64,000 nucleotides of DNA from Flavobacteriales bacterium (GCA_016719225.1 JADKAN010000004.1:1-64000), one strand, 5' to 3'; positions 43,755-52,878 are shown, counted from the stretch's first letter. Notes: generated by a model from the letters alone, not told the origin. Numbers and translations: made by a program.

Positions 43755-44924
43755 TCATTTCTCAGCTGCCAAGGCTCGAGCGATCTCCGTGTACACGAAC
43801 ACGTCCTTCGGGTGCCCCACATCGTTATGCTCCTCCCACTTCATGCCGGTGCGCACCATGATCAGGCGTTCCTGCGGGATCACCACCACGTACTCGCCAT
43901 GGAAACCGCGGCAGTAGTACATCTGCATGCCGTCCACCGTTGCGAGCCACCAGTAGTAGCCGTAGCGGTTATTGGGCTCGCCCTTGTCCATCAACTTCGC
44001 TGGTGTGATGGACGCTTTCCAGTAATCCTCCGGAACGATGCGTTTGCCCTTCCACGCCCCACTGTCCAACCACAGTTGTCCGATGCGGCCAAAGTCGCGC
44101 GCGGTTGCATACAGGCAGCAGAATGCCTTATAGTCGCCATCCTTGCGGTCCTTGCCCCAATAGGCCGTGTTCTCCGCACCTAATGGTTTCCAGATCTTCT
44201 CGCGCACCAGGTCGTTCAGTGGCATGCCGTAGATCTTCTGCAACACATCGGACATGATCTGCGTGCTGCCGCTGATGTAGTCGAATTCCTGCCCGGGCTC
44301 TTCACGGCACGGCTGGTCCATGGCCAACTTGCTCACGTTGTCGCCATAGTATCCCTTGGCGTTGTCGCTGAACGGACTGGCGCCGCTCTCGCTCCAGTCC
44401 AGACCGGTGCTCATGGTGAGCAGGTTCCACAGGGTGATCTTCTTGTGGCATTCAGCCATCTTGTCAAACTCCGGCAGGTACTTCCCCACCGGCGTTCGCA
44501 GGTCGGTGATCTTGCCTTCCTGCATCGCTACACCGACCAGCACGCTGATATAGCTCTTGGCAACGCTGAAGCTGTTGCTCACGGAGTCTTCGCGCCAACC
44601 CTCGAAGTAATCCTCGAATAGCAGGCTGTCGTTCTTGATCACCACAAAACCCACCGTGTTCAGCTTGTTCAGCGCGATGATCTGCTCGTCCGTAAGCGAA
44701 AGCCTTCCATAGCGCGGGCTCTTTGGCCACGGCTGCGGATCGTCGGCAGGAATGGTGCCGTACGCGAAGAAGTCCCGGTCGTCGATCTCCGGCCCGCTGC
44801 GCCCCAGCAGGTAGGTGAAGCGCACACCTTTCACGATGTGTCCATTGCCGGTGGCATAGCACAGGGCGATCAGCACCGCGATGATGCCGGCGAGCCAAAG
44901 GAAGATCTTGATGAGGATGCGCAT
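43755..44924 (-). CDS. Beta-lactamase-fold serine hydrolase
   Basis: 389 residues from ATG 44924 (MRILIKIFLWLAGIIAVLIA), which begins with one membrane anchor or signal segment. A class C beta-lactamase/esterase-like domain follows: SFSVAKSYISVLVGVAMQEG (SxxK, the nucleophile and base), KITLWNLLTMSTGLDW, EFDYISGSTQIMSDVLQKIY (the Y-x-S position) and a late YYCRGFHGEYVVVIP strand. Such proteins are usually periplasmic esterases or peptidases rather than antibiotic hydrolases. TACTTTCG lies 16 bases upstream on the coding strand. It is divergent from the antitoxin/PIN locus. Confidence 0.85.
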   Translation of the reverse strand: MRILIKIFLWLAGIIAVLIALCYATGNGHIVKGVRFTYLLGRSGPEIDDRDFFAYGTIPADDPQPWPKSPRYGRLSLTDEQIIALNKLNTVGFVVIKNDSLLFEDYFEGWREDSVSNSFSVAKSYISVLVGVAMQEGKITDLRTPVGKYLPEFDKMAECHKKITLWNLLTMSTGLDWSESGASPFSDNAKGYYGDNVSKLAMDQPCREEPGQEFDYISGSTQIMSDVLQKIYGMPLNDLVREKIWKPLGAENTAYWGKDRKDGDYKAFCCLYATARDFGRIGQLWLDSGAWKGKRIVPEDYWKASITPAKLMDKGEPNNRYGYYWWLATVDGMQMYYCRGFHGEYVVVIPQERLIMVRTGMKWEEHNDVGHPKDVFVYTEIARALAAEK

Positions 44925-44957
44925 GGGGTGGGTTAAGGTCCGAAAGTAATCCCCTGA

Positions 44958-44987
44958 GTACACTTCTTGCGAAGTGTACTACTTTTG
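44958..44987 (+). promoter_or_regulatory. Operator-like palindrome and -7 box of the antitoxin/PIN locus
   Basis: The perfect 9-bp arms GTACACTTC (44958-44966) and GAAGTGTAC (44971-44979) surround TTGC. Immediately after comes TACTTTTG (44980-44987), an exact match to the Bacteroidota -7 consensus TAnnTTTG. The ATG follows five bases later. This is the layout of an autorepressed toxin-antitoxin promoter. Confidence 0.7.
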
Positions 44988-44992
44988 GTGTG

Positions 44993-45519
44993 ATGCCAAA
45001 GCCCGAAGGAGAGATCCGGAAAAAGAACCGTAAGAAGCCTGTGCGCAAACGCACCGCCTCGCTGGTGCCCGCTCCATTCGATGCCAAGAAATTCTTGGGC
45101 ATCATTCCTTCGTTCGCGAATGTGACCCTGGAAGAAATGAGACATGGCGCGATGATCGGTGAACGGGTGATCGTAGACACCAACATCCTCGTCCACCATC
45201 TCGGCGGGGTACCCAAGGCAACAAAGGCATTGCAAGATGCCGAGGTGCATATCTCGTTCATTACAGAGATCGAGTTGCAAAGCAAGCCCGGCTTACCAGA
45301 AGCGGAATTGGTAAGTATTCGTGCAGCTTTGGCCAATTACTGCATAAGCGATGTCGATCCGGTATTAAAACTGTTGCGGCCAAACTGGGGCGCGAGCACG
45401 GCCTCAAGCTCGCCGATGCGATCATTGCGGCCACGGCCCTGCATTTAGACATCCCCCTACTGATGGCTGACAGCGGTTTTGATCGCTTGGACAAGCTGGT
45501 GAAGGTGCGGAGGCTTTGA
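44993..45519 (+). pseudogene. Antitoxin-like N-terminus joined in frame to a PIN-domain toxin, with a frameshift
   Basis: From ATG 44993 the first 45 residues are Lys/Arg-rich and end PAPFDAKKFLGIIPSFANVT, LEEMRHGA, like the C-terminal part of small antitoxins that bind PIN toxins. With no stop between them, the frame continues at Met 45152 into a PIN domain: MIGERVIVDTNILVHHLGG (the first acidic residue), FITEIELQSKPGL. Near 45375 one base is missing. The next frame reads IKTVAAKLGREHGLKLADAI, IAATALHLDIPLLMADSGFD, RLDKLVKVRRL and stops at 45519, giving the remaining acidic residues. PIN toxins are Mg-dependent RNases. The toxin may start at 45152 with the antitoxin truncated or fused. Confidence 0.7.
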
Positions 45520-45559
45520 TCTGCTCTAACACAGTGATACCCTTCCTCACAGGTACGCA

Positions 45560-46942
45560 TTAAGGCTCCTCCACCTCTTGCAGAGCAGCAGGAATGAAGA
45601 ACAGGTCAAGGTCGTGGTCGTAGGCAAGGAACTTGTCATTCCATGCCGGGCCGAATTTTTCCTTGAAGGAGCGCAAGCCTTTGTAGTGGGAAAAACGGGC
45701 GATGCGCTCATGGGCGAATTTCAAGGCGCGCTCCGGCAGGTCCTTCGCCTGCGTAATGCCGGACATGGGCACAAGCCCAAGATTCACATGCGTGAAGCCT
45801 TCCGCCTTGAAGTGTGCGAAGAGTTTCACCATCAGGAGATCGGTGACATAACCGGGAGCACCCTCCACTGTTCGGAGCAGGTCGTAGGTGGCCTCGCCCG
45901 GCACCCCTTCCGGAATGATGTTCGTGAAGGCCAACACACGGCCGCCCTCGTTCTCCACCGTTAGGATCACGTCCTGGCGAAGTTGCACCTCATCGAACAC
46001 GCCCTGGGAAAAGCCTGCCTCCTGCTTGCCGGTATGCAACCATTCAGCGCTCACGGATTTCAACTTCTGCAGGACACCGTCGGATACCGGCGGCGGATAG
46101 GTCACCAATACCAATCCTTCACGCTCTGCACGGCTCAAGCTGTTGCGCAACGTCTTCTGGTCCTTGCCGGCCAAACTGAACGTGGCAAGATCCAGCACGG
46201 CCTCTTGACCGATCGGCAACACCTTCTTACCCATTGCCTTCAGCCGTTCGCCATCACCTGCGCCCACCCTGTAGTATACCGGACGCAGGTTGTTCTCGCC
46301 GCAATAGGCATCGAAAGCGCGAACGAGCTTTTCGCGTTCCGCATCATTCGCAGCGGTAGGCATGTCCAACGCGATCGCATAACCCTTGGCGGTCTTGTAG
46401 GACACCATTCCATCGATGCTCGCAGGCATGTAAAGTTGTTTGTCCGCCGCCCCCTTAAAATTATCCAGTGGCGAATTGCCCCACTTGAGCAACATCGCCT
46501 TGGCCCGTTCGTGCTCCTCGCTGTCGGTGCTGCTGTCAGCGGCCCATGGACGCAACAAAGCATAAAGCCCGAAGGTGATCGCACCGGCGAAGGCCACGCG
46601 GAGGGTCACGATGAACTCTTTGGCGAAGTGCGTATGTGCCACTAGGCCGTCCTGCCCGAAGAGGAAGACGACCTTCAGCGTGTTCGTTATGGACTGGCGC
46701 AAAGTGAAGTCGATGTTGAAGTCGCGCCGGTCCAAGAAAAAGAAACCCACGATGCCGAAGATCAGCACACTGCCGATGGTGGCGACCAGCACAGTGATCC
46801 CCGCGTAACGCTTGCGCCGATCGCCCTTTACGCGGTACTGCGCACGGGTATAGATCAGCACGCCGACCATGGTCAGTGCTAGGATGGCCTCTTCCAGATC
46901 GAAGCCTTTACCGAGGTGGCCGGCCATGGAAGCCAATGCCAA
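45560..46942 (-). CDS. mprF: MprF C-terminal half: aminoacyl-phosphatidylglycerol synthase-type domain (DUF2156), split by frameshift
   Basis: The frame opens upstream of 46942 and runs to 45560. It begins with four to five membrane helices, then a cytosolic DUF2156/LPG-synthase domain: LLKWGNSPLDNFKGAADKQL, AKGYAIALDMPTAANDAERE, RKTLRNSLSRAEREG-type signature (TLRNSLSRAEREGLV), GKQEAGFSQGVFDEVQLRQD, FTHVNLGLVPMSGITQAKDL and RFSHYKGLRSFKEKFGPAWN. This domain transfers an amino acid from tRNA to phosphatidylglycerol. The reading frame of the upstream half joins it if one base near 46960 is removed (WWFALLLALASMAG becomes continuous). It could be a separate protein or half of one enzyme. Confidence 0.8.
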   Translation of the reverse strand: MALASMAGHLGKGFDLEEAILALTMVGVLIYTRAQYRVKGDRRKRYAGITVLVATIGSVLIFGIVGFFFLDRRDFNIDFTLRQSITNTLKVVFLFGQDGLVAHTHFAKEFIVTLRVAFAGAITFGLYALLRPWAADSSTDSEEHERAKAMLLKWGNSPLDNFKGAADKQLYMPASIDGMVSYKTAKGYAIALDMPTAANDAEREKLVRAFDAYCGENNLRPVYYRVGAGDGERLKAMGKKVLPIGQEAVLDLATFSLAGKDQKTLRNSLSRAEREGLVLVTYPPPVSDGVLQKLKSVSAEWLHTGKQEAGFSQGVFDEVQLRQDVILTVENEGGRVLAFTNIIPEGVPGEATYDLLRTVEGAPGYVTDLLMVKLFAHFKAEGFTHVNLGLVPMSGITQAKDLPERALKFAHERIARFSHYKGLRSFKEKFGPAWNDKFLAYDHDLDLFFIPAALQEVEEP

Positions 46943-48143
46943 AAGGAGTGCGAACCACCATGCCAGCCTTCAGGCCACGCACCAACGCCACGGAAACGAA
47001 GAGCAGCAGCAGACCGGCGATGAGTATGGTAATGGAACTGGCATCGAGCGTGGCCGAGGGGATCAGGTCATGAAGGACGCGCATGCGATGGGCTGCCGCC
47101 GGGCTTGCCGCGGAGGCGATGTCCACCACACCCAACACCAAGGCCATCAACGCCGGTAGCAAGCGCAGGGCAAGGCTGTTGCGTCCGCGGATAAAACTGA
47201 ACACGCCCCACACCAAGGGCAGCCAGAATTCGAACAAGCGGAAGAGCACCACCGCGCCGAGTGCCTGTGCCTCATGCATCCCGGATCGCACAAGCACCAC
47301 GGTCATGGACACCTCGATGGCACCGAGGCCGCGCAAGAAGGGCGAAGCGATCAACAACAACACCGCTACCACATAGCCCACAGCGGCCAACTCCCAATGG
47401 CCGCCCAAGCCTAGGGCCTGCATCGCCACGTAGAGGTGCGCCATACCCACGAATTCGATCACCAACGAGGCCAGCAGCGTTTTCATCACCTCGCTACGCT
47501 TCACATGGCCTTGGCCCATTTCCTCCAGCACGGCGCCCAAGGATGGGTTGAGCTTCGCCACCCAACGCGCCGCCCAGCCTTGGCGGGTCAGCGACCGGAC
47601 CAGCCATAGCAGCAACGCAATGATCACCACCAATGCAACAAAGGCATAGGTCAGATCGCTGGAAAGCCCATGTACCAGGAAGAGATAGCCAAGTACGGGT
47701 ACTGCCACCACGACCACCGTAACCAACCCGGCGATGGCGTAGATCGTGGAAGCATAGTGGATCGCGGTCGGCCGTTCACCGCGCTCCTCCAATGCACGTG
47801 TGAACAAGCCCAAGGAAGTGAAGCCTCCTGCCGGCAGGAAGACGCTCGCCAAGTTCCTGCGCAGGAACAGGTTCACGGCCTCACCCCACGTTATCCTACC
47901 TCCTACTGCGCGGAAACCATACACGTACATGGCCGCCTGCAACAGGACATACGCGACTGTCAACACCAGGCCGACAACCACCCAGCCGGGGCGTGCCTCA
48001 CCGATACTCTGTGTGATGCCGTGCAACTCGTGGCGTTCATGGCGGAAGAAATAGACACCGAGCAGAACGCTTGTGATGCCCATCGCTACCTGGAACGCGC
48101 GGCCCAGGTCCAAGCGCGCCCAAAGCGTTTTCAGAAAGGCCAT
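46908..48143 (-). CDS. mprF: MprF N-terminal half: lysyl-PG flippase-type membrane domain, split by frameshift
   Basis: 411 residues from ATG 48143 (MAFLKTLWARLDLGRAFQVA); an upstream ATG at 48179 is possible. It has about eight to ten membrane helices of the UPF0104/LPG-synthase transmembrane family, with NLFLRRNLASVFLPAGGFTS and FLRGLGAIEVSMTVVLVRSG. This domain moves aminoacylated lipid across the membrane. In the full enzyme the two halves are one chain of about 860 residues. Here the frame ends at 46908 in GLKAGMVVRTPFGIGFHGRP, which is out of phase with the expected helix. Known role: reduces negative surface charge and so resists cationic peptides. Confidence 0.8.
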   Translation of the reverse strand: MAFLKTLWARLDLGRAFQVAMGITSVLLGVYFFRHERHELHGITQSIGEARPGWVVVGLVLTVAYVLLQAAMYVYGFRAVGGRITWGEAVNLFLRRNLASVFLPAGGFTSLGLFTRALEERGERPTAIHYASTIYAIAGLVTVVVVAVPVLGYLFLVHGLSSDLTYAFVALVVIIALLLWLVRSLTRQGWAARWVAKLNPSLGAVLEEMGQGHVKRSEVMKTLLASLVIEFVGMAHLYVAMQALGLGGHWELAAVGYVVAVLLLIASPFLRGLGAIEVSMTVVLVRSGMHEAQALGAVVLFRLFEFWLPLVWGVFSFIRGRNSLALRLLPALMALVLGVVDIASAASPAAAHRMRVLHDLIPSATLDASSITILIAGLLLLFVSVALVRGLKAGMVVRTPFGIGFHGRPPR

Positions 48144-48168
48144 GTCGTAAAGGTCCTGGTCCTGACGC

Positions 48169-48824
48169 TCATGTGCCAAGTGGCATTACATGCTTCTCAC
48201 TCAAGCTGCGGTACATGAACCGGGCGAGTGTAAGCAGATAGATGTAGTACACAGCGATATACACACGTTGCCAAAGGCCTGCCCTCCCGAGCAATCCGGC
48301 CTTGGCAGCAGCGAAGACCAGCATGAAAAGTCCACCGAACAACAAGATCCCCCACGAAAGGGCCCGCAAACGTGGACCTTGTGCGGGCGGCTTCCAAAGC
48401 CACACCAGCGGAAGCAGGTACAATCCGCCGGATCCCACGATGCTTAGCGCGGAATGGATCTTTCCGGATAGCGTAAGCGCATCGCCGATGTGATCGAACG
48501 GAAAGAGCCCTGATCCTAAGCCCTCACCAATGCCATAGCCACAAGGAACAAAGATGCCAGTGCAATGCGCTTTGCCTTTGGCCAGAATGCCTGCTGCAAT
48601 CCCCATGCAAAAACGAAGAGCAATAGTGCAAGGCATACGCTCCATGCCGTGAACCAACCCGCGACCGGGCTGCCAGTGACCCCGAGGATACTTTCGGATT
48701 CCATCACTGGATCATATCCGGGATAATGGCGAGCGAGTATTTCCGGAACCACAATATCACCCGCACAAGCCAACAGGCAGGCGAACGCTCCCGCTTTTAC
48801 CCATGTTCCGCGACGAGGTGTCAT
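48169..48824 (-). pseudogene. DUF998-like membrane protein, one frameshift
   Basis: Start ATG 48824 (MTPRRGTWVKAGAFACLLAC). The first frame shows DIVVPEILARHYPGYDPVME, LGVTGSPVAGWFTAWSVCLA and LALLLFVFAWGLQQAF, then stops near 48516. In the next frame GLGSGLFPFDHIGDALTLSG, KIHSALSIVGSGGLYLLPLV and further helices follow to 48169. The conserved G-x-G-x-FPxD loop followed by a conserved His (KIHSALS) is the DUF998 signature. One missing base near 48525 explains the break; the repaired protein would have about 218 residues and six helices. Function unknown. It lies directly upstream of mprF. Confidence 0.65.
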
Positions 48825-48945
48825 TGGTGTGATCAAGCCGGACCTATTGACCGAAGCAGGATGTAACGAGGTCCGGCACGCCCGGCAAAGTACGTCCACC
48901 TAGCACTGGATGCCGATAAGCAGGCACCCGATTGTTCTTTCGCGA

Positions 48946-49650
48946 TCACTCTGCCAACTCCACGTCGAACAGGTCCGCCAGCTCCAACTTCAACCGGTCT
49001 TTCACGCCTTGCATGTCCAGCAGGCCGCCGAGTTCCTTCGCCATGCAGGTAACACCTTTATCCACGATGCCGCAGGGTACGATGTGGTCGAAATAGCTGA
49101 GGTCGGTGTTGACGTTGAACGCAAAGCCGTGCATCGTGACCCAGCGGCTCGCCTTGATGCCGAACGCACAGATCTTCCGTGCTTTCGCCGGGTCTTCGCC
49201 GTCGAGCCAGACGCCGGTGAGACCGTCTATGCGCCCCGCCTTGATCTTGTAAGCTTCCAAGGTGCCGATCACCGCCTCTTCCAAGGTCCGCAAGAAGCGG
49301 TGCACATCCGTGAAATAGTGATCCAGGTCGAAGATGGGATAACCCACGATCTGCCCCGGTCCGTGGTACGTGATGTCGCCGCCGCGATCGATCGGGAAGA
49401 ACTGCACGCCTTCACGCCGAAGGCCCTCCTCGTTCAACAAAAGGTGCGCGGCCTTTCCGCTCTTTCCCAAGGTGTACACGTGCGGGTGCTCGCAGAAAAG
49501 CAGGTGGTCCTCGGTGGGTATTTGCTGCTCCGGCGGGAGTTCCCGGTTGGCGACCTTCTGCGCAATGGTGGCTTGGAAAAGCTCCTTCTGGTAGTCCCAC
49601 GCGGTGGCGTAGTCCATCAGGCCAAGGTCTTCGAAATGGATCGTTCTCAC
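48946..49650 (-). CDS. lipB: Octanoyl-[acyl-carrier-protein]-protein N-octanoyltransferase
   Basis: 234 residues starting at GTG 49650 (read as Met: MRTIHFEDLGLMDYATAWDY). LipB transfers octanoyl from ACP to lipoyl domains, the first step of lipoate synthesis. Signatures: RGGDITYHGPGQ (89-100), ARKICAFGIKASRWVTMHG (with the conserved Lys159 and His174 region) and VPCGIVDKGVTCM with the catalytic Cys193. It has the expected length. The box GATCTTTG ends four bases before the GTG. The gene is convergent with none of its neighbours and is divergent from uvrC across a repeat region. Confidence 0.95.
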   Translation of the reverse strand: MRTIHFEDLGLMDYATAWDYQKELFQATIAQKVANRELPPEQQIPTEDHLLFCEHPHVYTLGKSGKAAHLLLNEEGLRREGVQFFPIDRGGDITYHGPGQIVGYPIFDLDHYFTDVHRFLRTLEEAVIGTLEAYKIKAGRIDGLTGVWLDGEDPAKARKICAFGIKASRWVTMHGFAFNVNTDLSYFDHIVPCGIVDKGVTCMAKELGGLLDMQGVKDRLKLELADLFDVELAE

Positions 49651-49654
49651 GCTG

Positions 49655-49662
49655 CAAAGATC
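49655..49662 (-). promoter_or_regulatory. Putative -7 box of lipB, leaderless spacing
   Basis: On the minus strand this reads GATCTTTG, one change from TAnnTTTG. Four bases separate it from the GTG start of lipB. Confidence 0.45.
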
Positions 49663-49697
49663 GGATTGAATGCTTTAACCGCTGAGGAATGCGTTTA

Positions 49698-49938
49698 ACC
49701 GCGGAGGTCGCGGAGAGCGCAGAGGAAAGCAAATGCAGGAAGTAATACTTAGGCAGTCGCTGCCGCTGGCAGCTTGAGAACACGGAGGCAGCGGTCGCTC
49801 AAACACCCTTCTCCGCGAACTCCGCGCGCTCTGCGGTTAAAAAACCTTCCCCGTAAGTCACTACTCCGCGGCCTCAACCGCCGAAGGCGGCACCCTGTGT
49901 GCCCCTTTTCTCTGCGCTCTCTGCGTTCTCCGCGGTTA
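49698..49938. repeat. Inverted-repeat element of the CGCGGAG type, three arms
   Basis: The arm 49698-49724 (ACCGCGGAGGTCGCGGAGAG...) faces two inverse arms, at 49811-49839 (CTCCGCGAACTCCGCGCGCT...) and 49910-49938. Each arm has a 9-nt period. The region between lipB and uvrC holds no gene. The open frame that runs through it into uvrC is just repeat-derived codons. Confidence 0.75.
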
Positions 49939-49964
49939 AAGAACAGCAGCGGTAAACCCATCCG

Positions 49965-49972
49965 TAATTTCG
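49965..49972 (+). promoter_or_regulatory. Putative -7 box of uvrC
   Basis: TAATTTCG, one change from TAnnTTTG, ends eight bases before the uvrC ATG at 49981. Leader would be very short. Confidence 0.45.
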
Positions 49973-49980
49973 CGGTGCCC

Positions 49981-51807
49981 ATGGCATCTCCCATCGACGT
50001 CCGCGATAAAGTTTCTTTGCTCCCCAACAAGCCCGGGGTGTATCAGTTCTACGATAGCGAGGGCAAGATCCTCTATGTCGGCAAGGCCACCAGCCTAAGG
50101 AGCCGTGTGGGCAGCTATTTCGCCAAGAACCATCCGGATGGCAAAACGAGGGCACTGGTGCGCCACATCGCGGACCTGCGCACCATCGTGGTGGAAACAC
50201 CCTACGATGCGTTGCTCCTGGAGAATTCCTTGATCAAGGAATACCAGCCGCGCTACAACATCATGTTGCGCGATGACAAGAGCTATCCGTGGATCCGCAT
50301 CCGCAACGAACATTTCCCGCGCATTGAAGGCATGCGCAATCCCGAGAAGGACGGCTCGGAATACTTCGGCCCTTTCGCGGCCGTGCGCAGCATGCGCGTG
50401 CTATTGGACCTCCTCCACAAAACGCACAAGTTCCGCACCTGCAACTACGACCTTTCACCAGCGAACATCGCCAAAGGCAAATACAAGCGTTGCCTGGAAT
50501 TCCACCTCGGCAACTGCAATGCCCCTTGTGAGGGACTGCAACAGGAGGATGACTACGACACCAGCGTAACACAGGCCCGACAGGTGGTGCGCGGCCGGAT
50601 CTCCGGTGTGGTGCGGCAACTGCGCGAGAACATGCAGGAGCATGCCGAAAAGCTCGAGTTCGAGCAGGCCAACGAACTGCTGGAGAAGGTAGAGCTGCTG
50701 GACAAGTACCGCGCGAAGAGCACCGTGGTGAGCCCGGACATCGGTGATGTGGACGTGTTCGGCCTGGCGCGCAACACCGACAGCACGTTCGTGAACTACA
50801 TGCGCGTGATCGACGGGGCCGTGGTGCATGGCATCACCATCGAGCTGAAGCGCAAACTGGACGAGCCCGATGATGAGGTGCTCCAGCTCGCCATCGCCGA
50901 ATTACGCCAGCGTTACCATAGCAATGCGCCAGAGGCCATCGTGCCCATGGAGCCCGGCATCGACATTCCGGGTGTGACGTTCACCGTGCCCCAACGCGGT
51001 GATAAAAAACACCTGTTGGACCTCAGCACCCGCAATGCGCAGTACTTCATGCTGGACAAGCAGAAGCAGGAGGCACTGGTGGATCCCGAGGCCTCCACTA
51101 ACCGCATCCTGGAACAATTGAAACTGGACCTGCGCCTCTCCGAGTTACCGCGCCACATCGAATGCTTCGACAACAGCAACACCGGAGGGACCGACCCGGT
51201 GAGTGCCTGCGTGGTGTTCAAGGACGCTAAACCCAGCAAGCGGGATTACCGTCACTTCAACATCCGCACCGTGGTCGGTCCGGATGATTTCGCCAGCATG
51301 GAAGAGGCCGTGGAGCGCCGCTACGCCCGCCTCGTAACCGAAGGAGAACCGTTGCCGCAGCTCGTGGTGATCGATGGTGGCAAAGGGCAATTACATGCCG
51401 CGCTCAATGTGTTCGACCGCTTGGGACTGCGCGGTAAGATCGCCTTGGTGGGTATTGCGAAGAACCTGGAGGAGATCTTCTTTCCCGGGGATCCCTACCC
51501 GCTCCACATCGACAAGCGCAGCACCAGCCTGAGACTGATCCAGCACATGCGGAACGAGGCGCACCGCTTCGGCATCACGCATCATCGCAGCAAGCGCAGC
51601 AAGCGCACCGTCCGCACGGGTTTGGAGGACATTTCCGGCATCGGCCCGGGCACCGCACAGAAGCTGCTGAAGCGCTTCGGCTCCATCAAGGGCATCCGCG
51701 AAGCAACAAGCGAAGAGGTGGTCGCAGAGGTAGGAGCCAAGAAGGCCGACGTGGTGCTGAAGGGGTTGGCGCTGGCAGTACGATCGGACGAACAGAAGGT
51801 CAGCTGA
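49981..51807 (+). CDS. uvrC: Excinuclease ABC subunit C
   Basis: 608 residues from ATG 49981, the first codon after the repeat element. It makes both incisions in UvrABC nucleotide excision repair. N-terminal GIY-YIG nuclease: KPGVYQFYDSEGKILYVGKA. Cys cluster: FRTCNYDL...RCLEFHLGNCNAPCEG. UVR motif near residues 205-240 (EHAEKLEFEQANELLEKVEL). RNase H-like C-terminal nuclease: RHIECFDNSNTGGTDPVSAC and LVVIDGGKGQLHAAL. Tandem helix-hairpin-helix end: LEDISGIGPGTAQKLLKRFG. All parts are present and in order, with no frameshift. Confidence 0.97.
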   Translation: MASPIDVRDKVSLLPNKPGVYQFYDSEGKILYVGKATSLRSRVGSYFAKNHPDGKTRALVRHIADLRTIVVETPYDALLLENSLIKEYQPRYNIMLRDDKSYPWIRIRNEHFPRIEGMRNPEKDGSEYFGPFAAVRSMRVLLDLLHKTHKFRTCNYDLSPANIAKGKYKRCLEFHLGNCNAPCEGLQQEDDYDTSVTQARQVVRGRISGVVRQLRENMQEHAEKLEFEQANELLEKVELLDKYRAKSTVVSPDIGDVDVFGLARNTDSTFVNYMRVIDGAVVHGITIELKRKLDEPDDEVLQLAIAELRQRYHSNAPEAIVPMEPGIDIPGVTFTVPQRGDKKHLLDLSTRNAQYFMLDKQKQEALVDPEASTNRILEQLKLDLRLSELPRHIECFDNSNTGGTDPVSACVVFKDAKPSKRDYRHFNIRTVVGPDDFASMEEAVERRYARLVTEGEPLPQLVVIDGGKGQLHAALNVFDRLGLRGKIALVGIAKNLEEIFFPGDPYPLHIDKRSTSLRLIQHMRNEAHRFGITHHRSKRSKRTVRTGLEDISGIGPGTAQKLLKRFGSIKGIREATSEEVVAEVGAKKADVVLKGLALAVRSDEQKVS

Positions 51808-51942
51808 ACCGGAAATAGAAGAAGTTCTTGTCGAGGCTTTACGTGCGTTCCTCACGGGAGGTTATGCACTCCAAGCGATCTTGGCCTAAGTGCCCAAGGT
51901 GGTAAAATCCGGGCCTTGATCCAACCGCTGCGAAAGGTCGTT

Positions 51943-52653
51943 CTATTTCAGCGTCCTCTTGCCTTCAACGGTGATCTTCGAGCCTTCCGCTAACATCACC
52001 GAGGATGGGCTCCGTTGATCCAGAAAACCGAAGGGTCCGCCATACACCTTTCCGAAATCAACATCGATCTCGGATCCAGTCACCTCGTATTGCATCCATT
52101 TTGGATGAGTGACCTCGTATTCATTCGTTGTGTCCCGATCCACCCTGGCATATCCCCAATAGTGTTCGGTGATGAATTCTGCTGCGCTCCCTGGTCCGAT
52201 AATGGTCGGGTCCACCTCCGATCTTACCATGAAGCTTTGCCACAAGCCCTTCTTCTTCCACTTATAGGTGACGGTCCTCTTTTGCCCATCCACCTGCCAT
52301 GTGTGTCGCATCGGCAGTGTTTCGTACTTTTCTTTATAAAGGGTGTTCGCGACAAACGTCAATGCGCTCTTGGGCACGATCTCTTTGATGAAGACGACGC
52401 CTCGCTTCCAGATGTCATTTTCAAGACGCTTGACGTAGAACCTCAAATTCACCTCTTCAAAGTTGGTATGGAACGGGATGCTTAAGCCCAAAAGCTTCGT
52501 GTTGAGGAACATGAATCCCACCAAGCTCACAAAGTGCTTTCCCTGAAAAGTATCCAACTCGGTTCCTTTGGGGATGAACGGCTCCAATAGGGCTGGGTCG
52601 ATCTCATAGTTGGCTATCGCCAGCTTCCTCCATTCTGCTTTTAGAAAGCTCAT
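51943..52653 (-). CDS. DUF2071 (YqjF-like) protein
   Basis: 236 residues from ATG 52653 (MSFLKAEWRKLAIANYEIDP). DUF2071 signatures: the N-terminal FLKAEWRKL, LLEPFIPKGTELDTFQGKHF, VSLVGFMFLNTKLLGLSIPF, HTNFEEVNLRFYVKR, KRGVVFIKEIVPKSALTFVA, then a long beta-rich body and TEHYWGYARVDRDTTNEYEV. The fold is acetoacetate-decarboxylase-like; the function is unknown. The stretch 51.9-52.8 kb looks more AT-rich than the flanks, so it may be a later arrival. It is a single gene. Confidence 0.85.
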   Translation of the reverse strand: MSFLKAEWRKLAIANYEIDPALLEPFIPKGTELDTFQGKHFVSLVGFMFLNTKLLGLSIPFHTNFEEVNLRFYVKRLENDIWKRGVVFIKEIVPKSALTFVANTLYKEKYETLPMRHTWQVDGQKRTVTYKWKKKGLWQSFMVRSEVDPTIIGPGSAAEFITEHYWGYARVDRDTTNEYEVTHPKWMQYEVTGSEIDVDFGKVYGGPFGFLDQRSPSSVMLAEGSKITVEGKRTLK

Positions 52654-52878
52654 CGGCTTGAATGAGTTGATCGTTCCGGCCCGCAGAATTGAGATACGCC
52701 CGCCTTCAGTGCCATTCTGGTGCGATCTTGTGCCGTGCTTTCCACACTCATCGGGTCCTTCTTCTTGATCTTGCTAAGTCCGGCGAAACACATGACGTGC
52801 ACATTGCTGTCATCGTTGTTGAGCGGGTGTTGACGAAGTTATGGAACTGCGCTGGCTTTGTGCGCCACGCACCTCACG

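Noticed and set aside
49774..49980. Longer N-terminus for UvrC
   Set aside because: The extra 69 codons come from the inverted-repeat element; the canonical UvrC start is at 49981 next to a -7-like box.
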